Source of the DNA: Mucilaginibacter aquariorum
GTDB lineage: Bacteria; Bacteroidota; Bacteroidia; Sphingobacteriales; Sphingobacteriaceae
Reading direction: 5' to 3'
NCBI RefSeq assembly: GCF_024498135.1
Contig: NZ_JANHOH010000001.1
Span: 2,294,001 to 2,358,000, forward strand
Length of the DNA stretch: 64,000 nt
This document shows positions 45,401-53,866 of this stretch, in pieces. Each line of letters starts with the position of its first letter. Positions within the stretch are counted from its first letter, which is position 1. Made by a program: the position numbers and the translations under genes. The notes beneath the pieces are model-generated. The model saw nothing but the letters and a program-made list of their open reading frames with translations. It did not search any database and had not been told where the DNA came from.

Positions 45401-45421
45401 TCCGAGTTTATCCGACTCGGA
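45401..45421. promoter_or_regulatory. Inverted repeat upstream of the tra operon
   Basis: TCCGAGT (45401-45407), spacer TTATCCG, ACTCGGA (45415-45421) is a perfect 7-bp GC-containing repeat in the 112-nt gap between rteC and the first tra gene. It could be an operator for tra expression, perhaps for an element-encoded regulator such as RteC. Confidence 0.45.
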
Positions 45422-45448
45422 CTGTGACTTTTTTTAGCGGAAAATAAA

Positions 45449-45469
45449 AAAGCGGCTTTAGGCCGCTTT
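45449..45469 (-). terminator. Terminator after rteC
   Basis: AAAGCGGC (45449-45456), loop TTTAG, GCCGCTTT (45462-45469). On the minus strand the stem is followed by TTTTTTATTTT, a good intrinsic terminator. It separates rteC from the tra operon. Confidence 0.8.
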
Positions 45470-45480
45470 AAATCGCTATT

Positions 45481-46314
45481 TTACCGTAACTTTTTTTGTA
45501 TACGGAGCAAAAAGGCGTCTTTCATTTCATCGATATAGACTGTCGGGCTCGGCCTCCCGCAAAGCCAGTCATAGGTGTCATAGAAATTCCCGAGAGAGAT
45601 GTTGAAGGATTTCTCTATAAACTTTACGATGCTTTTCAGGTTCTTTTTGCCAAATGCTTCGGTGGCATGCCAGCAGTAGATCAGTTCGATCAGCGCGCAT
45701 TTGGTTTGCTTCCAGTCAAAATCGCGAAACTCGGAATCGATCTGAACGATGGCTTCCTTTTGCAGAATCTTTTGTATGGAATGCTCCAGGTGTTCCTGCA
45801 TCAGTTCACTGGCGAGTACCTGCGCGAGCTTATGGTCATGGGTTGTGCTGAAAGTCGGGTCGAAATCAATTACGCACTGGTCCGGATCCAGATGTACATC
45901 GTAATTGCCACGGACAAAATAATACTCATCCAAGTAGGTCGCTTCTGTCCTGACGTATTGATAAAAGGAAAGATTGCATTCAAAAAAATGGTATAAGATC
46001 TTTATTTCATTGGTGAGATAGTCAGCTACAACTTTCCCATCGCCGATCGGCTTTCTGATTTCGAGGTTCAGCAATGACTGGTAGTAGATAAGCTGGGATT
46101 TGAACTTGGGCTTGATCTGTTTAAAAAAAACAATCTCCTCGGCGGGTGTGCCGGGATCATTTAGCTTGCAATAATCTTTTAGTTTCCTCAGGTATTTTAA
46201 ACATACGTGAATGGATTTTTCATACCGTTTAATGAACTGGTCTTCTTCAAGCGCTATCGCGTTGATATCCTTATTTAAATCGGCATAAAGACGGTCGCTG
46301 AATTTAGTTATCAT
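45481..46314 (-). CDS. rteC: RteC-family regulator of the conjugative element
   Basis: The 277-residue protein matches the RteC pattern: an N-terminal helical region with YEKSIHVCLKYLRKLKDYC, FFECNLSFYQYVRTEATYLD, YFVRGNYDVHLDPDQ, and a C-terminal winged-helix-like part (CALIELIYCWHATEAFGKKN, FNISLGNFYDTYDWLCGRPS). In CTnDOT RteC activates excision genes in response to RteA/B. Here rteA/B homologues are absent from the window. Confidence 0.88.
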   Translation of the reverse strand: MITKFSDRLYADLNKDINAIALEEDQFIKRYEKSIHVCLKYLRKLKDYCKLNDPGTPAEEIVFFKQIKPKFKSQLIYYQSLLNLEIRKPIGDGKVVADYLTNEIKILYHFFECNLSFYQYVRTEATYLDEYYFVRGNYDVHLDPDQCVIDFDPTFSTTHDHKLAQVLASELMQEHLEHSIQKILQKEAIVQIDSEFRDFDWKQTKCALIELIYCWHATEAFGKKNLKSIVKFIEKSFNISLGNFYDTYDWLCGRPSPTVYIDEMKDAFLLRIQKKLR

Positions 46315-46334
46315 TTGTTAAACTTTTAGTAAAA

Positions 46335-46377
46335 GGCGCTGCCACCGGTTATCGGAAACAGGTGTCCAAACAGCGCC
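46335..46377 (-). terminator. Hairpin between the 389-residue gene and rteC
   Basis: GGCGCTG (46335-46341) pairs with CAGCGCC (46371-46377), and an inner CACC/GGTG pair strengthens the fold. On the minus strand it is followed by TTTTACT and then the rteC start 20 nt away. It can act as a terminator or as an attenuator in the rteC leader. Confidence 0.5.
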
Positions 46378-46407
46378 GGCAGGTATCATTTTCTCATAAT
46401 AGCGGGA

Positions 46408-47577
46408 TTAAGTTTTTGGGAAATAGGTTTTATCAAGGTGATTGAGCATCCGTTGCAGAAAATCACGGATGATCGCGGCGTTCGCCTGATCTGCGCCGTA
46501 AAATGCGCGGCGAAAGCTGTTTACAGAGATATTCAGCTGTTTTTTCGTCTCAAAATGAAAGGTGAAGAACCGGAGGATATCGGAAATATTATTGACAGGA
46601 AAACATCCCTCCAGGTAACAAAGCCTGATAAATAAACCAAATTGCCCGACAGACAGGTTTAATGGCATCCGGGCTGTGCCAGTTTGCCTTGAGGCAGCGT
46701 TAGCATCACCCTGCCGGCGGCCGGCCGGCCTGAACAATGGTAAGGCCTGCAGGATCTCGTCTATAGATGGCAGGTCTTTCTCAAATTTTTTACTGCGATC
46801 GGGAAAGCGGGACGCTAAAACTTGCCGCTCCTGATCAATATGCAGTTTCCTTTTTTTTACCGGCAAAAGTGCAACAGCGGCTGCCAGCCTGGTATGATAA
46901 TACAGCTCAAAATATTCGCTGTTGAAATTATGGCGGTAAAGCAACGCTTCCAAATCTTTCGTATCCAGCGTGGCCTCCGCTGCGCGTTCCGCTATTAGCC
47001 GAAAAAGACCCTTGAGATAGATGACCTGGCGGTAACTTATGCCGTCCTGACGCGCCCCTTCCAATTTTTCGTTGACGGCATTTTGAATAGCATAAATGAG
47101 CGTCTGATCAATTTGTAGCTGATTGAGCCTGTTTAGTACAGAAGCCAGCAGTGCGTTGATGCTCTTTTTTTCTTTCCCAAACCTGTGGGCAGATAATACA
47201 TGGTTAAAGTCAAAGAATTTATGAAAATGCTTTTCCAAAAATTCGAGGAGATCTTCCAGGTATTGAACCGCCTGGATCGAAATATTGGTAGATTCAGCAA
47301 CTGATGTCGCAAGAATGCCTGCCGGCAAACTGCCCGATATCTGGTCGGACAATGTAATGATCCCGGCCTGGTGATATTGAATATACCGGGTGAAAATAGA
47401 TTCTTTTACAGTACTGAATAATTCGTGCTCCCATTTCTTTTTTAGATCATCGCATACTTCCGCTATAAGCGCAGGAAAGTTTGTCCTGTGAGCTTCTAGC
47501 TCAAGGCCGGCCGTTTCGTTTGAGTTAACGATCCCGGCAACAATTTTCTCCAACTGATGTAATTCTGACTTAACCAC
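46408..47577 (-). CDS. Conserved hypothetical protein upstream of rteC
   Basis: The 389-residue helical protein starts at a GTG (MVKSELHQLEKIVAGIV). The C-terminal 85 residues (LNLSVGQFGLFIRLCYLEGC, FFTFHFETKKQLNISVNSFR, ending FLQRMLNHLDKTYF) look like a compact conserved helical domain reminiscent of RteC-associated proteins. No enzyme motif is seen. It lies between the precursor peptide gene and rteC on the same strand, so a role in either system is possible. Confidence 0.6.
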   Translation of the reverse strand: MVKSELHQLEKIVAGIVNSNETAGLELEAHRTNFPALIAEVCDDLKKKWEHELFSTVKESIFTRYIQYHQAGIITLSDQISGSLPAGILATSVAESTNISIQAVQYLEDLLEFLEKHFHKFFDFNHVLSAHRFGKEKKSINALLASVLNRLNQLQIDQTLIYAIQNAVNEKLEGARQDGISYRQVIYLKGLFRLIAERAAEATLDTKDLEALLYRHNFNSEYFELYYHTRLAAAVALLPVKKRKLHIDQERQVLASRFPDRSKKFEKDLPSIDEILQALPLFRPAGRRQGDANAASRQTGTARMPLNLSVGQFGLFIRLCYLEGCFPVNNISDILRFFTFHFETKKQLNISVNSFRRAFYGADQANAAIIRDFLQRMLNHLDKTYFPKT

Positions 47578-47671
47578 AACATTGAATTTTGGTAGAACAT
47601 CCTTTTTTATTATTGTTGTGAGTGGTTTTTAACGGTGAGGTTTGTAAATATTAAGACTTATTAATTTAACT

Positions 47672-47848
47672 TTACATTAACCTTTTGCCGACATTATGCG
47701 TAACAGTAGTAATAACTATTGTCATTGTTGCCGTGGTCGGATCAGTTTCCACGGTAGTTGGCATCAGGCTTCCCTTTAAAATTCCCCTGTTAAAATCACA
47801 AATGGTATCCATCCGTTTGTTTAATCTTTTTGATTTTAAATTTTTCAT
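47672..47848 (-). CDS. Putative lanthipeptide-type precursor peptide
   Basis: This 58-codon gene lies in the 383-nt space between the 389-residue gene and the histidine kinase. The leader is basic (MKNLKSKRLNKRMDTICDF, then NRGILKG) and the C-terminal part is Thr-rich (PTTVETDPTTATMTIVITTV, then THNVGKRLM), with ten Thr after residue 30. A class I LanB dehydratase and a two-component pair follow within 5 kb. LanB enzymes dehydrate Ser/Thr in such peptides. The core has no Cys; the single Cys17 is in the leader region, so rings of the usual lanthionine type cannot form within the core. No cleavage motif is obvious. Confidence 0.65.
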   Translation of the reverse strand: MKNLKSKRLNKRMDTICDFNRGILKGSLMPTTVETDPTTATMTIVITTVTHNVGKRLM

Positions 47849-47849
47849 G

Positions 47850-47870
47850 GCTTTGATATTTGATCAAAGC
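47850..47870. promoter_or_regulatory. Inverted repeat abutting the precursor start codon
   Basis: GCTTTGAT (47850-47857), spacer ATTTG, ATCAAAGC (47863-47870) is a perfect 8-bp inverted repeat ending 1 nt upstream of the precursor ATG (minus strand). In mRNA it would form a hairpin directly before the start codon; in DNA it could be an operator. The remaining 90 nt up to the kinase gene must hold both divergent promoters. Confidence 0.5.
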
Positions 47871-47960
47871 TATTTTGGGTTTCTCTGTTAGGGAACTTTG
47901 TTACGCGCAGAGCTAATTGCTATATGTAGAAAAGAGATTATGATTTTTAAGTGACATTAA

Positions 47961-49025
47961 ATGAGACTCACCAGGATAATAATTTTACGGCACATCTTAG
48001 TTTGGATTTTGTTTATTGCCTATGAAGTTTCGCTTATAAAAATTTCTGTGGGTCTTACATCTCCGCTGTATCACTTAGTCGTTTATTATGTTCTAAACAT
48101 TGTTTTATTTTATTTCAATGCACATGTAATACTCGACTATGCATTCTTCAAAACCGGCAGGCCCTATCTGATCGCCACGCTTTTGATATTACTGGAGATT
48201 ATCGTTCATCTGTTCATCAAACTTGAAGTTGACAGCATATTTACAGGCGTAAAATATTTTAGTTTTTTATTTACATCACCGATGCAAAAGGTCCTGCTAA
48301 GCAATATATGGCGGGAAATCTTCTTTATCGGTTTCAGCATAGCCTATTGGTCCATGTTATATATGATGCGTTTTAAAGAGCGTAACCATGTCATGGAAAA
48401 GGAGCAATTGCGCAGCATCGCACATACGCTTGAACTCGAAAATAAATATATTACGGCTGAAAATGCATATCTGCAAAATCAGATCAGTCCGCACCTGTTA
48501 TTTAATTCACTGAACTTTATTTATGGTGCCATTCATAAATTATCTGAAAGGGCCGGTAAAGGTGTAATGCTGCTCTCCGAGATCATGCGTTATTCTCTGG
48601 TGAGCAGTGAAGACAACCGCACGGTACTACTCGCCGATGAGGTCGATCAGATCGAGCGCTTAATTGAATTAAGCCACCTGCGTTTTGAGCACCAGCTGTA
48701 TATCCGTTTCATCAAGAGGGGAAAGCTGAAGGGGGTGCGGGTGTTGCCGCTGATCCTGATAACGCTGGTTGAAAACATGGTCAAGCACGGAGATTTGGGC
48801 GCCCCCAACCAACCCGGGCGAATTTCACTTACCTATATGGAAAATCAGTTAGCGTTTAAAACTGAAAACCTGAAACGGACCAGCTCACCGCACCCTCCGG
48901 GCGGAATCGGGTTGAAAAATATAGAAAAGCGGCTCAGCAACTTTTACCCCGACCGCTACGAATTCGAAATCCAGGACACGGAAACATTGTTTACAGTTAC
49001 CTTAAATATAAACCTGAACCCATGA
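47961..49025 (+). CDS. LytS/YehU-type sensor histidine kinase
   Basis: The 354-residue protein has four N-terminal membrane helices (to about residue 135), then a coiled coil and the His-kinase motif AYLQNQISPHLLFNSLNFIY with the phospho-acceptor His. The N-box is LILITLVENMVKHGD and the G-box is GGIGLKNIEKRLSNFY. It has no large extracytoplasmic sensor, typical for peptide- or membrane-sensing members. It is translationally coupled to the response regulator by a 4-nt overlap and divergent from the precursor peptide gene. Confidence 0.92.
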   Translation: MRLTRIIILRHILVWILFIAYEVSLIKISVGLTSPLYHLVVYYVLNIVLFYFNAHVILDYAFFKTGRPYLIATLLILLEIIVHLFIKLEVDSIFTGVKYFSFLFTSPMQKVLLSNIWREIFFIGFSIAYWSMLYMMRFKERNHVMEKEQLRSIAHTLELENKYITAENAYLQNQISPHLLFNSLNFIYGAIHKLSERAGKGVMLLSEIMRYSLVSSEDNRTVLLADEVDQIERLIELSHLRFEHQLYIRFIKRGKLKGVRVLPLILITLVENMVKHGDLGAPNQPGRISLTYMENQLAFKTENLKRTSSPHPPGGIGLKNIEKRLSNFYPDRYEFEIQDTETLFTVTLNINLNP

Positions 49026-49756
49026 ACTTTACCTGTTATGTTATCGACGATGAGCCTGAATCCGTGGCGCTAATGACGGAGTATATCGAGCAGACACCTG
49101 GCCTGGAACTGATTGGCGCTACCACGAACCCGCTGGAAGCCCTTGATGTGCTGACGAGTAAGGATGCCCCGGATATCACCTTTGTAGATGTGGATATGCG
49201 GCAACTTACCGGGATGGAACTTGCCGGAATGGTCAACCTCTATACTTCCATTGTGTTTACGACCGCCTTCCCCGAATATGCCCTGCAGGCTTTTGACCGC
49301 GAAGCATTTGATTTCTTGCTGAAACCTATCAATTATGAGCGGTTTTTAAAATGCATTCAGAAGGCCAAAAGAAAAATAAACAAGAACCAGGCAAATGATT
49401 TTGGACAGAAGAACGGATTTTTCAACGTAAAGAGTGAGGTCAAAGGAAGGATTATTAAGATCATGTTCAAGGATGTTATCTACATAGAGGGCGCAAGCAA
49501 TTATATCCTGATCTATACCACCGAAGGAAAGCATATGACTTATTTGACTATTAAGGAAATAGAACGCTATTTGCCAAAAGATATCTTTGTACGCATTCAC
49601 CGTTCCTTTATCATCAACATCGACTTTGTCAGCGTAACGGAGCGGGCGCAAGTGAAGTTACAGACAGGTGAACTGATCACGATGGGTGATCATTACAAAC
49701 AGAAATTCCTGGATATGATGGATGAGCATTTGATCAAATCAGACCGGAAACCTTAA
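49022..49756 (+). CDS. LytTR-family response regulator
   Basis: The 244-residue protein has a receiver domain (CYVIDDEPESVALM, phospho-acceptor Asp in ITFVDVDMRQLTG, TTAFPEYALQAF, LLKPINYERF) and a LytTR DNA-binding domain (IKIMFKDVIYIEGASNYILI, FVRIHRSFIINIDFV). It pairs with the adjacent kinase. The gene converges on lanB with a 23-nt overlap of coding ends. Likely targets are the precursor and lanB promoters; I could not identify clear LytTR direct repeats. Confidence 0.92.
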   Translation: MNFTCYVIDDEPESVALMTEYIEQTPGLELIGATTNPLEALDVLTSKDAPDITFVDVDMRQLTGMELAGMVNLYTSIVFTTAFPEYALQAFDREAFDFLLKPINYERFLKCIQKAKRKINKNQANDFGQKNGFFNVKSEVKGRIIKIMFKDVIYIEGASNYILIYTTEGKHMTYLTIKEIERYLPKDIFVRIHRSFIINIDFVSVTERAQVKLQTGELITMGDHYKQKFLDMMDEHLIKSDRKP

Positions 49757-52700
49757 TTTCAGTTTGTTTCCGGCGTCCGGCCTGCGAAGCAAGGTATTTA
49801 TACAAAAGGTAATAGATCACCATCTCCTGCTGTGGTTGCTGATCGGTAAAAATGCGGTTGATGTGCATATGTAAAATACTATGCAGGTAGTCATGTCGCT
49901 CAGCTTCCGTACCGGCCAAAAATTTCCGGATCTCGGTGGCATGTTTTTGCAGTTGCCTGCTAACCGTGGCAAGTTGGTTTGTTGATAAAAAATCGGCATC
50001 CGGTATCGCCTGATTGATCTCCTTACTTAATTCCCGGTATTTCAGATCAAGCTGCTTTTTCGTTTCGCGGTTATCATAGACGGCCGACATGCTATGATAG
50101 CACTCGTGAAAAAACTCCATCTGCGCGGTTTCATCCGGAATTATTTCAGCAATGATGAGTTTTACTGATGCCAGCGCGACAAGATATACAGGCGGCATGA
50201 TCCGGCCTTTGCTTTTACGCAGATACTGCAAAACAAATAGGCTGCTCGACCAGAACAGGTCTTCCGTAACTTCCATGCCTGCTGACTGGTACCTTTCCAG
50301 TTCGCGGCTGTAAACATCAACCTGGTACTCGCGGATCACATGCTGGTCGATGTGGCCTTCAAGCAGCCTGCGGAATGACATCAGCACTTCGCCGGTATCC
50401 CTCGGGTCTAACTTTATTCTGAGCCTGATATGCGGCGCATGGTCATCATATCGGATAAAGAACCATTTGCTGCTTCGCCCGTGCTTGAATTTTCTGTTAA
50501 TGAGCGGCCAAATCTTTAAAAGTATTTTGGATGCGTTGAGCTTGGGGCAGTAGATCTTTAAATACAGCCATTCAGTGCCGGGCATATACTTTCGCACTTC
50601 CCTTCGTGATCGACAGACCCGTTCTTTATGATCAGGCAATGGCAACGGCCGGTCCGGCAGGATAAAGGTGTTAAACTGGTTAACGAATGCGTTGCCTTTT
50701 TCGTCACGTACTGTCGCATCCTTGCCAAGGTCATCTATGAACTCGGATATAATAAGTTCTTTACGTAGCCGGATAACTTCTTTAAAAAGAAGGATGTCAT
50801 CCGGCGATTCCCGATAAAAAACAAGCTGCTGGTCCCCGTCACTGATCATAAAACGATCCGGTAAGCTATAATCTTTGACTACGCGTCTGAAGAGTACCTG
50901 AAATTCTTCGTCCTGCGCCAGCTGGAGGGCATTCAAATGGGTTTGCGGGATGATCCATGTCGCCAGGCTGAGAATCGCCTTTTGAATTTCTACGCGTGGA
51001 TAAAATGACTGGCCCGGAAAGTAGTGCCGCAGATCAAAACTAAGATTTGTTCGCCCGAATTGGTATGGGAGATCTGCCAGAAATCGAAACAATGGTAATT
51101 TGTTTAGGCTGTGGTTATAGGCGCTGGACAAACGCGGAATGACATATTTCCCGTGCGGCGCGGAATACAAAAATACTGTATCACCCTCCATCTCCACATA
51201 CAGGTCTTCAAGCTTTAATTGCTTTTCGACAGGGAGTGTGCTGGCCGCTGTTATCGGGAGCTCGAACGACCATAAATGTGCCCGTCGGTTTACATTATCA
51301 ATATGCGGATCGGCCAATTGCAGCAACTCTGCAAAGATGAGGTTGGGATTTAACAATTCCTGATCCTTTACAATTGCCTGTGCGGCGGCGGTGAAATCTG
51401 CGTTTGCGGCAGTGAACCGCCCCATTAGTGCCAGTGGGTTATTGCCGCCAACACTTTCCATATAGACTTTATCCTGTATCACCCGGAACAGCACGGTTAG
51501 CCCTAAGGAAATCTCAGGTTCTTTGCGGTGGGATATTTGTGCCAGATCAGCTTCATTTAACCGTATAACGGCTTCATGCTTTCGTTCCATATTAAGCCAG
51601 CTTTCCATCAGGTAGGCATGCGCTTCCGTCCATGTATCCTGGTGGCTGATTGCCCTAGTGGGATGAATATGAAGTGTTTCCAGCAGCCGGTTGGGACTCT
51701 CCACCGCTGCGGCTTCGTACCCGATACCTTTTTCGGGATCAAGGGCGGCGAGCAGCGGGATCCGCTGGCCTTCAAAATCTTTCCTGAATGCGTTTTTAAA
51801 TTGCTGCAATGCCGGGAGTTCATCAGGCGGACATAAACTATTCAAAGCATGAAGGCCCAGACTAATGGTGGTCTTATGCTCATTATCCAGTTCTGGCCGG
51901 ATGATCTTACGCATCGAAATGCAACTTGCCGGCTGGTCAGGCGCATCGCGCTCGCCATTACCGGCAATTGTCTGTAAACGGGCCTTATATTTTAAGATGT
52001 TTTCCACGGACAAGCCGGGCTGAGGTAATTGCGCGATGATCTGAGTTGCTTTCTCGTTTACGACCCTTATTTCTGTAAGGCCGGCGAGCAGTACCGCTAA
52101 ATAATTATCACCGGAAATATTTGGGCGCAGCCGGGGAATTAACACCTGACTGTCTGATAGAAATTGAAAATAGTCCGCTGACTCCTCCCGATCTGTATTT
52201 GCAAGCTGGCCGATATATTGGATGATTAGCGTAGGTGTTTTAGGTTCCCAGCAGAACCGAAGCAGTGCCTTGAGGATGAGCGAGTAATCCGTTGACTGTA
52301 AATGGTAGGTCCTCTTCCCGTCTTCATTTATTTCTGTCCGGATAAACCGAATGTCCTTCATGACCCGGTATACCGTTGGGTTTGCTACATAAGCTGCTTC
52401 AGATCCGAAACTATTTTGCAGTCGTTTAGCTGCGGACTGGACAAACGTCTCATCAGGAATAAATATGCCGGTTAAGCTGTTGTTTGGAACAGTAATGATT
52501 TCCTGGCTGCCCCAAACAACAACGGAAACTGATGCAAAAAGCCCGAATGGAGTTGGCCGATAACAGCAGCGATTGATATACTTCATCACCGTGGCCTGTT
52601 CCTTCACAGATAGGCCATCATAATCGAAATTTGCTTCTGCCAAACGGCTGTAAAATACAGGGCTTGCAACATAAAGCGCTGCCTGAAAAAATGTTTCCCT

Positions 52701-52787
52701 TAAAAGTATACCCGGGTGGGTGTGATAGGTCCCTGTGTGATAGGCAGGCATACGTAGAAGCAGGTGTTCAGCAAATTTATAGGACAT
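49734..52787 (-). CDS. lanB: Class I lanthipeptide dehydratase LanB, full length
   Basis: The 1017-residue protein holds both LanB parts. The N-terminal tRNA-Glu-dependent glutamylation domain is marked by KYINRCCYRPTPFGLFASVS, RRAHLWSFELPITAAS and LPLFRFLADLPYQFG. The C-terminal glutamate-elimination (SpaB-C) domain is marked by TEWLYLKIYCPKLNASKILL, KWFFIRYDDHAPHIRLRIKL and YQVDVYSRELERYQS. It would dehydrate Ser/Thr of a precursor peptide in the cytoplasm. No LanC, LanT or LanP gene is nearby, which is unusual for a complete cluster. Confidence 0.92.
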   Translation of the reverse strand: MSYKFAEHLLLRMPAYHTGTYHTHPGILLRETFFQAALYVASPVFYSRLAEANFDYDGLSVKEQATVMKYINRCCYRPTPFGLFASVSVVVWGSQEIITVPNNSLTGIFIPDETFVQSAAKRLQNSFGSEAAYVANPTVYRVMKDIRFIRTEINEDGKRTYHLQSTDYSLILKALLRFCWEPKTPTLIIQYIGQLANTDREESADYFQFLSDSQVLIPRLRPNISGDNYLAVLLAGLTEIRVVNEKATQIIAQLPQPGLSVENILKYKARLQTIAGNGERDAPDQPASCISMRKIIRPELDNEHKTTISLGLHALNSLCPPDELPALQQFKNAFRKDFEGQRIPLLAALDPEKGIGYEAAAVESPNRLLETLHIHPTRAISHQDTWTEAHAYLMESWLNMERKHEAVIRLNEADLAQISHRKEPEISLGLTVLFRVIQDKVYMESVGGNNPLALMGRFTAANADFTAAAQAIVKDQELLNPNLIFAELLQLADPHIDNVNRRAHLWSFELPITAASTLPVEKQLKLEDLYVEMEGDTVFLYSAPHGKYVIPRLSSAYNHSLNKLPLFRFLADLPYQFGRTNLSFDLRHYFPGQSFYPRVEIQKAILSLATWIIPQTHLNALQLAQDEEFQVLFRRVVKDYSLPDRFMISDGDQQLVFYRESPDDILLFKEVIRLRKELIISEFIDDLGKDATVRDEKGNAFVNQFNTFILPDRPLPLPDHKERVCRSRREVRKYMPGTEWLYLKIYCPKLNASKILLKIWPLINRKFKHGRSSKWFFIRYDDHAPHIRLRIKLDPRDTGEVLMSFRRLLEGHIDQHVIREYQVDVYSRELERYQSAGMEVTEDLFWSSSLFVLQYLRKSKGRIMPPVYLVALASVKLIIAEIIPDETAQMEFFHECYHSMSAVYDNRETKKQLDLKYRELSKEINQAIPDADFLSTNQLATVSRQLQKHATEIRKFLAGTEAERHDYLHSILHMHINRIFTDQQPQQEMVIYYLLYKYLASQAGRRKQTEIKVSGLI

Positions 52788-52831
52788 AGGCTAATATTAA
52801 GTAAATTATAAAGAGTGTTCAGGGATTTGAT

Positions 52832-53002
52832 ATGGAAAATCCTGAACAAAAATGCTGGTTCAAAGCATCATTACAACCGTCCTGGTCTACCAAGCTTCAT
52901 TTTATTACGCCGCGTAAAGCTGCATCCGGTTTTGATTCCTGCCCGGAACTTCCTGCTCAATATCCGTTGCCTATCCGGGCGGAATTTGAACCACTTTTTT
53001 AG
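52832..53002 (+). CDS. Possible 56-residue ORF divergent from lanB
   Basis: An ATG-to-TAG frame encoding MENPEQKCWFKASLQPSWST and ending PIRAEFEPLF. It contains two Cys and several Ser/Thr, so it could be a second peptide substrate, but its first half does not resemble the leader of the peptide at 47672. It may be a chance frame; nothing else in 52788-53140 looks coding. Confidence 0.25.
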   Translation: MENPEQKCWFKASLQPSWSTKLHFITPRKAASGFDSCPELPAQYPLPIRAEFEPLF

Positions 53003-53149
53003 ACCAATTGCGTGTTTTGGTGAATAAGAACACTATAACGATCCAAAGCCGGCGTTTTTCGAACCGATTATGTTTTAAATAAAGTTTATTAGTTTATCAA
53101 CATAACCAATCTGTTAGTTTGCCACCTTGACTAAACGTCTTTAAGCTTT

Positions 53150-53358
53150 TTGTTCCGAAGATTCCCGAATCCCGATCCCATCATCATTGACTTTAAGAAT
53201 ATATGTGCCATCAATCATTGAACATCGACATTCTTTGTCCGGCAAACCGGAAAAGCATATTTAACCGCGTTGGCTACCGCCTCGTTCGCAATTAAACCTA
53301 TTGGAACGGCTTCAGCGGCATCCAGGTCAGCTATTCTACCTGTAAATTGAAGGAGATA
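53150..53358 (-). pseudogene. Fragment of a histidine kinase ATPase domain
   Basis: Minus-strand text reads RIADLDAAEAVPIGLIANEA then VANAVKYAFP, the N-box of HisKA_2-type kinases, and stops. After a frame change it reads MIDGTYILKVNDDGIGIRES, the G1 box. No start, membrane or phospho-acceptor region remains. It is a frameshifted remnant of a kinase gene unrelated to the intact LytS-type kinase. Confidence 0.7.
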
Positions 53359-53435
53359 TGCCCGGCACCAGGACATATGTACATGAGAAGTAATACTCTG
53401 TATTTACAGCATTTGCGATACAAAGTAAATTACCA

Positions 53436-53786
53436 CTACACATTATATTTCAGAGACCATTTGACCATTTCCGAAATGACCGGTTCTAAGTCACGTCCGC
53501 ATTCTGTTAAATTGTATTCCACATGAGGGGGAATTATGGGCATTGCCTTGCGGCTGATTATACCATCGGCTTCCAGTTCTTTCAAAGTTTGAATGAGCAT
53601 CTTTTCGCTGATAGCAGGCACAGCCCTTTTTAATTCGCCATATCTCATTGTTCCAGAAAATAATTGCCTGATAACAAGAGGTTTCCAGCGATTCCCCATT
53701 TTATAGGCTATAAACGTTACCGGGCACTTTGTTGTTACCAGTCTTTTATTCATCTGGTTAGTAGAACTTTCTTTTACATTGGCCAT
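53436..53786 (-). CDS. HxlR-family transcriptional regulator
   Basis: The ATG at 53786 (MANVKESSTNQMNKRL) removes a Leu-rich leader and gives 116 residues. The winged helix matches HxlR: CPVTFIAYKMGNRWKPLVIR, MRYGELKRAVPAISEKMLIQ, TLKELEADGIISRK and PPHVEYNLTECGRDLEPVI. A Cys lies at the usual redox-sensing place near residue 20. It is divergent from the MDR oxidoreductase, the usual target arrangement for reactive-carbonyl or quinone sensing. Confidence 0.9.
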   Translation of the reverse strand: MANVKESSTNQMNKRLVTTKCPVTFIAYKMGNRWKPLVIRQLFSGTMRYGELKRAVPAISEKMLIQTLKELEADGIISRKAMPIIPPHVEYNLTECGRDLEPVISEMVKWSLKYNV

Positions 53787-53808
53787 TTGATACACACTTT
53801 TTGGTAGG

Positions 53809-53842
53809 TACTTGACTAAGAGTATGTACAAAGTTAATTTTG
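53809..53842 (+). promoter_or_regulatory. HxlR operator and MDR promoter
   Basis: The TACT (53809-53812) and AGTA (53821-53824) half-sites flank TGACTAAG, an HxlR-like inverted repeat. TTG at 53812-53814 and TAATTTTG at 53835-53842 are spaced 20 nt apart, matching the Bacteroidetes -33/-7 consensus (TTTG, TAnnTTTG). The start point would lie just before the MDR ATG at 53867. The operator overlaps the -33 box, which fits repression. Confidence 0.55.
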
Positions 53843-53866
53843 TTTTCAATAAATAAAGGAATAAAA

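Noticed and set aside
47685..47891. 68-codon plus-strand frame with hydrophobic start
   Set aside because: It is the antisense of the Thr-rich precursor peptide; Thr/Ile codons read backwards give the hydrophobic run.
47849..47960. LytTR direct-repeat sites in the kinase/precursor intergenic region
   Set aside because: I could not find two clear matching repeats at the expected spacing.
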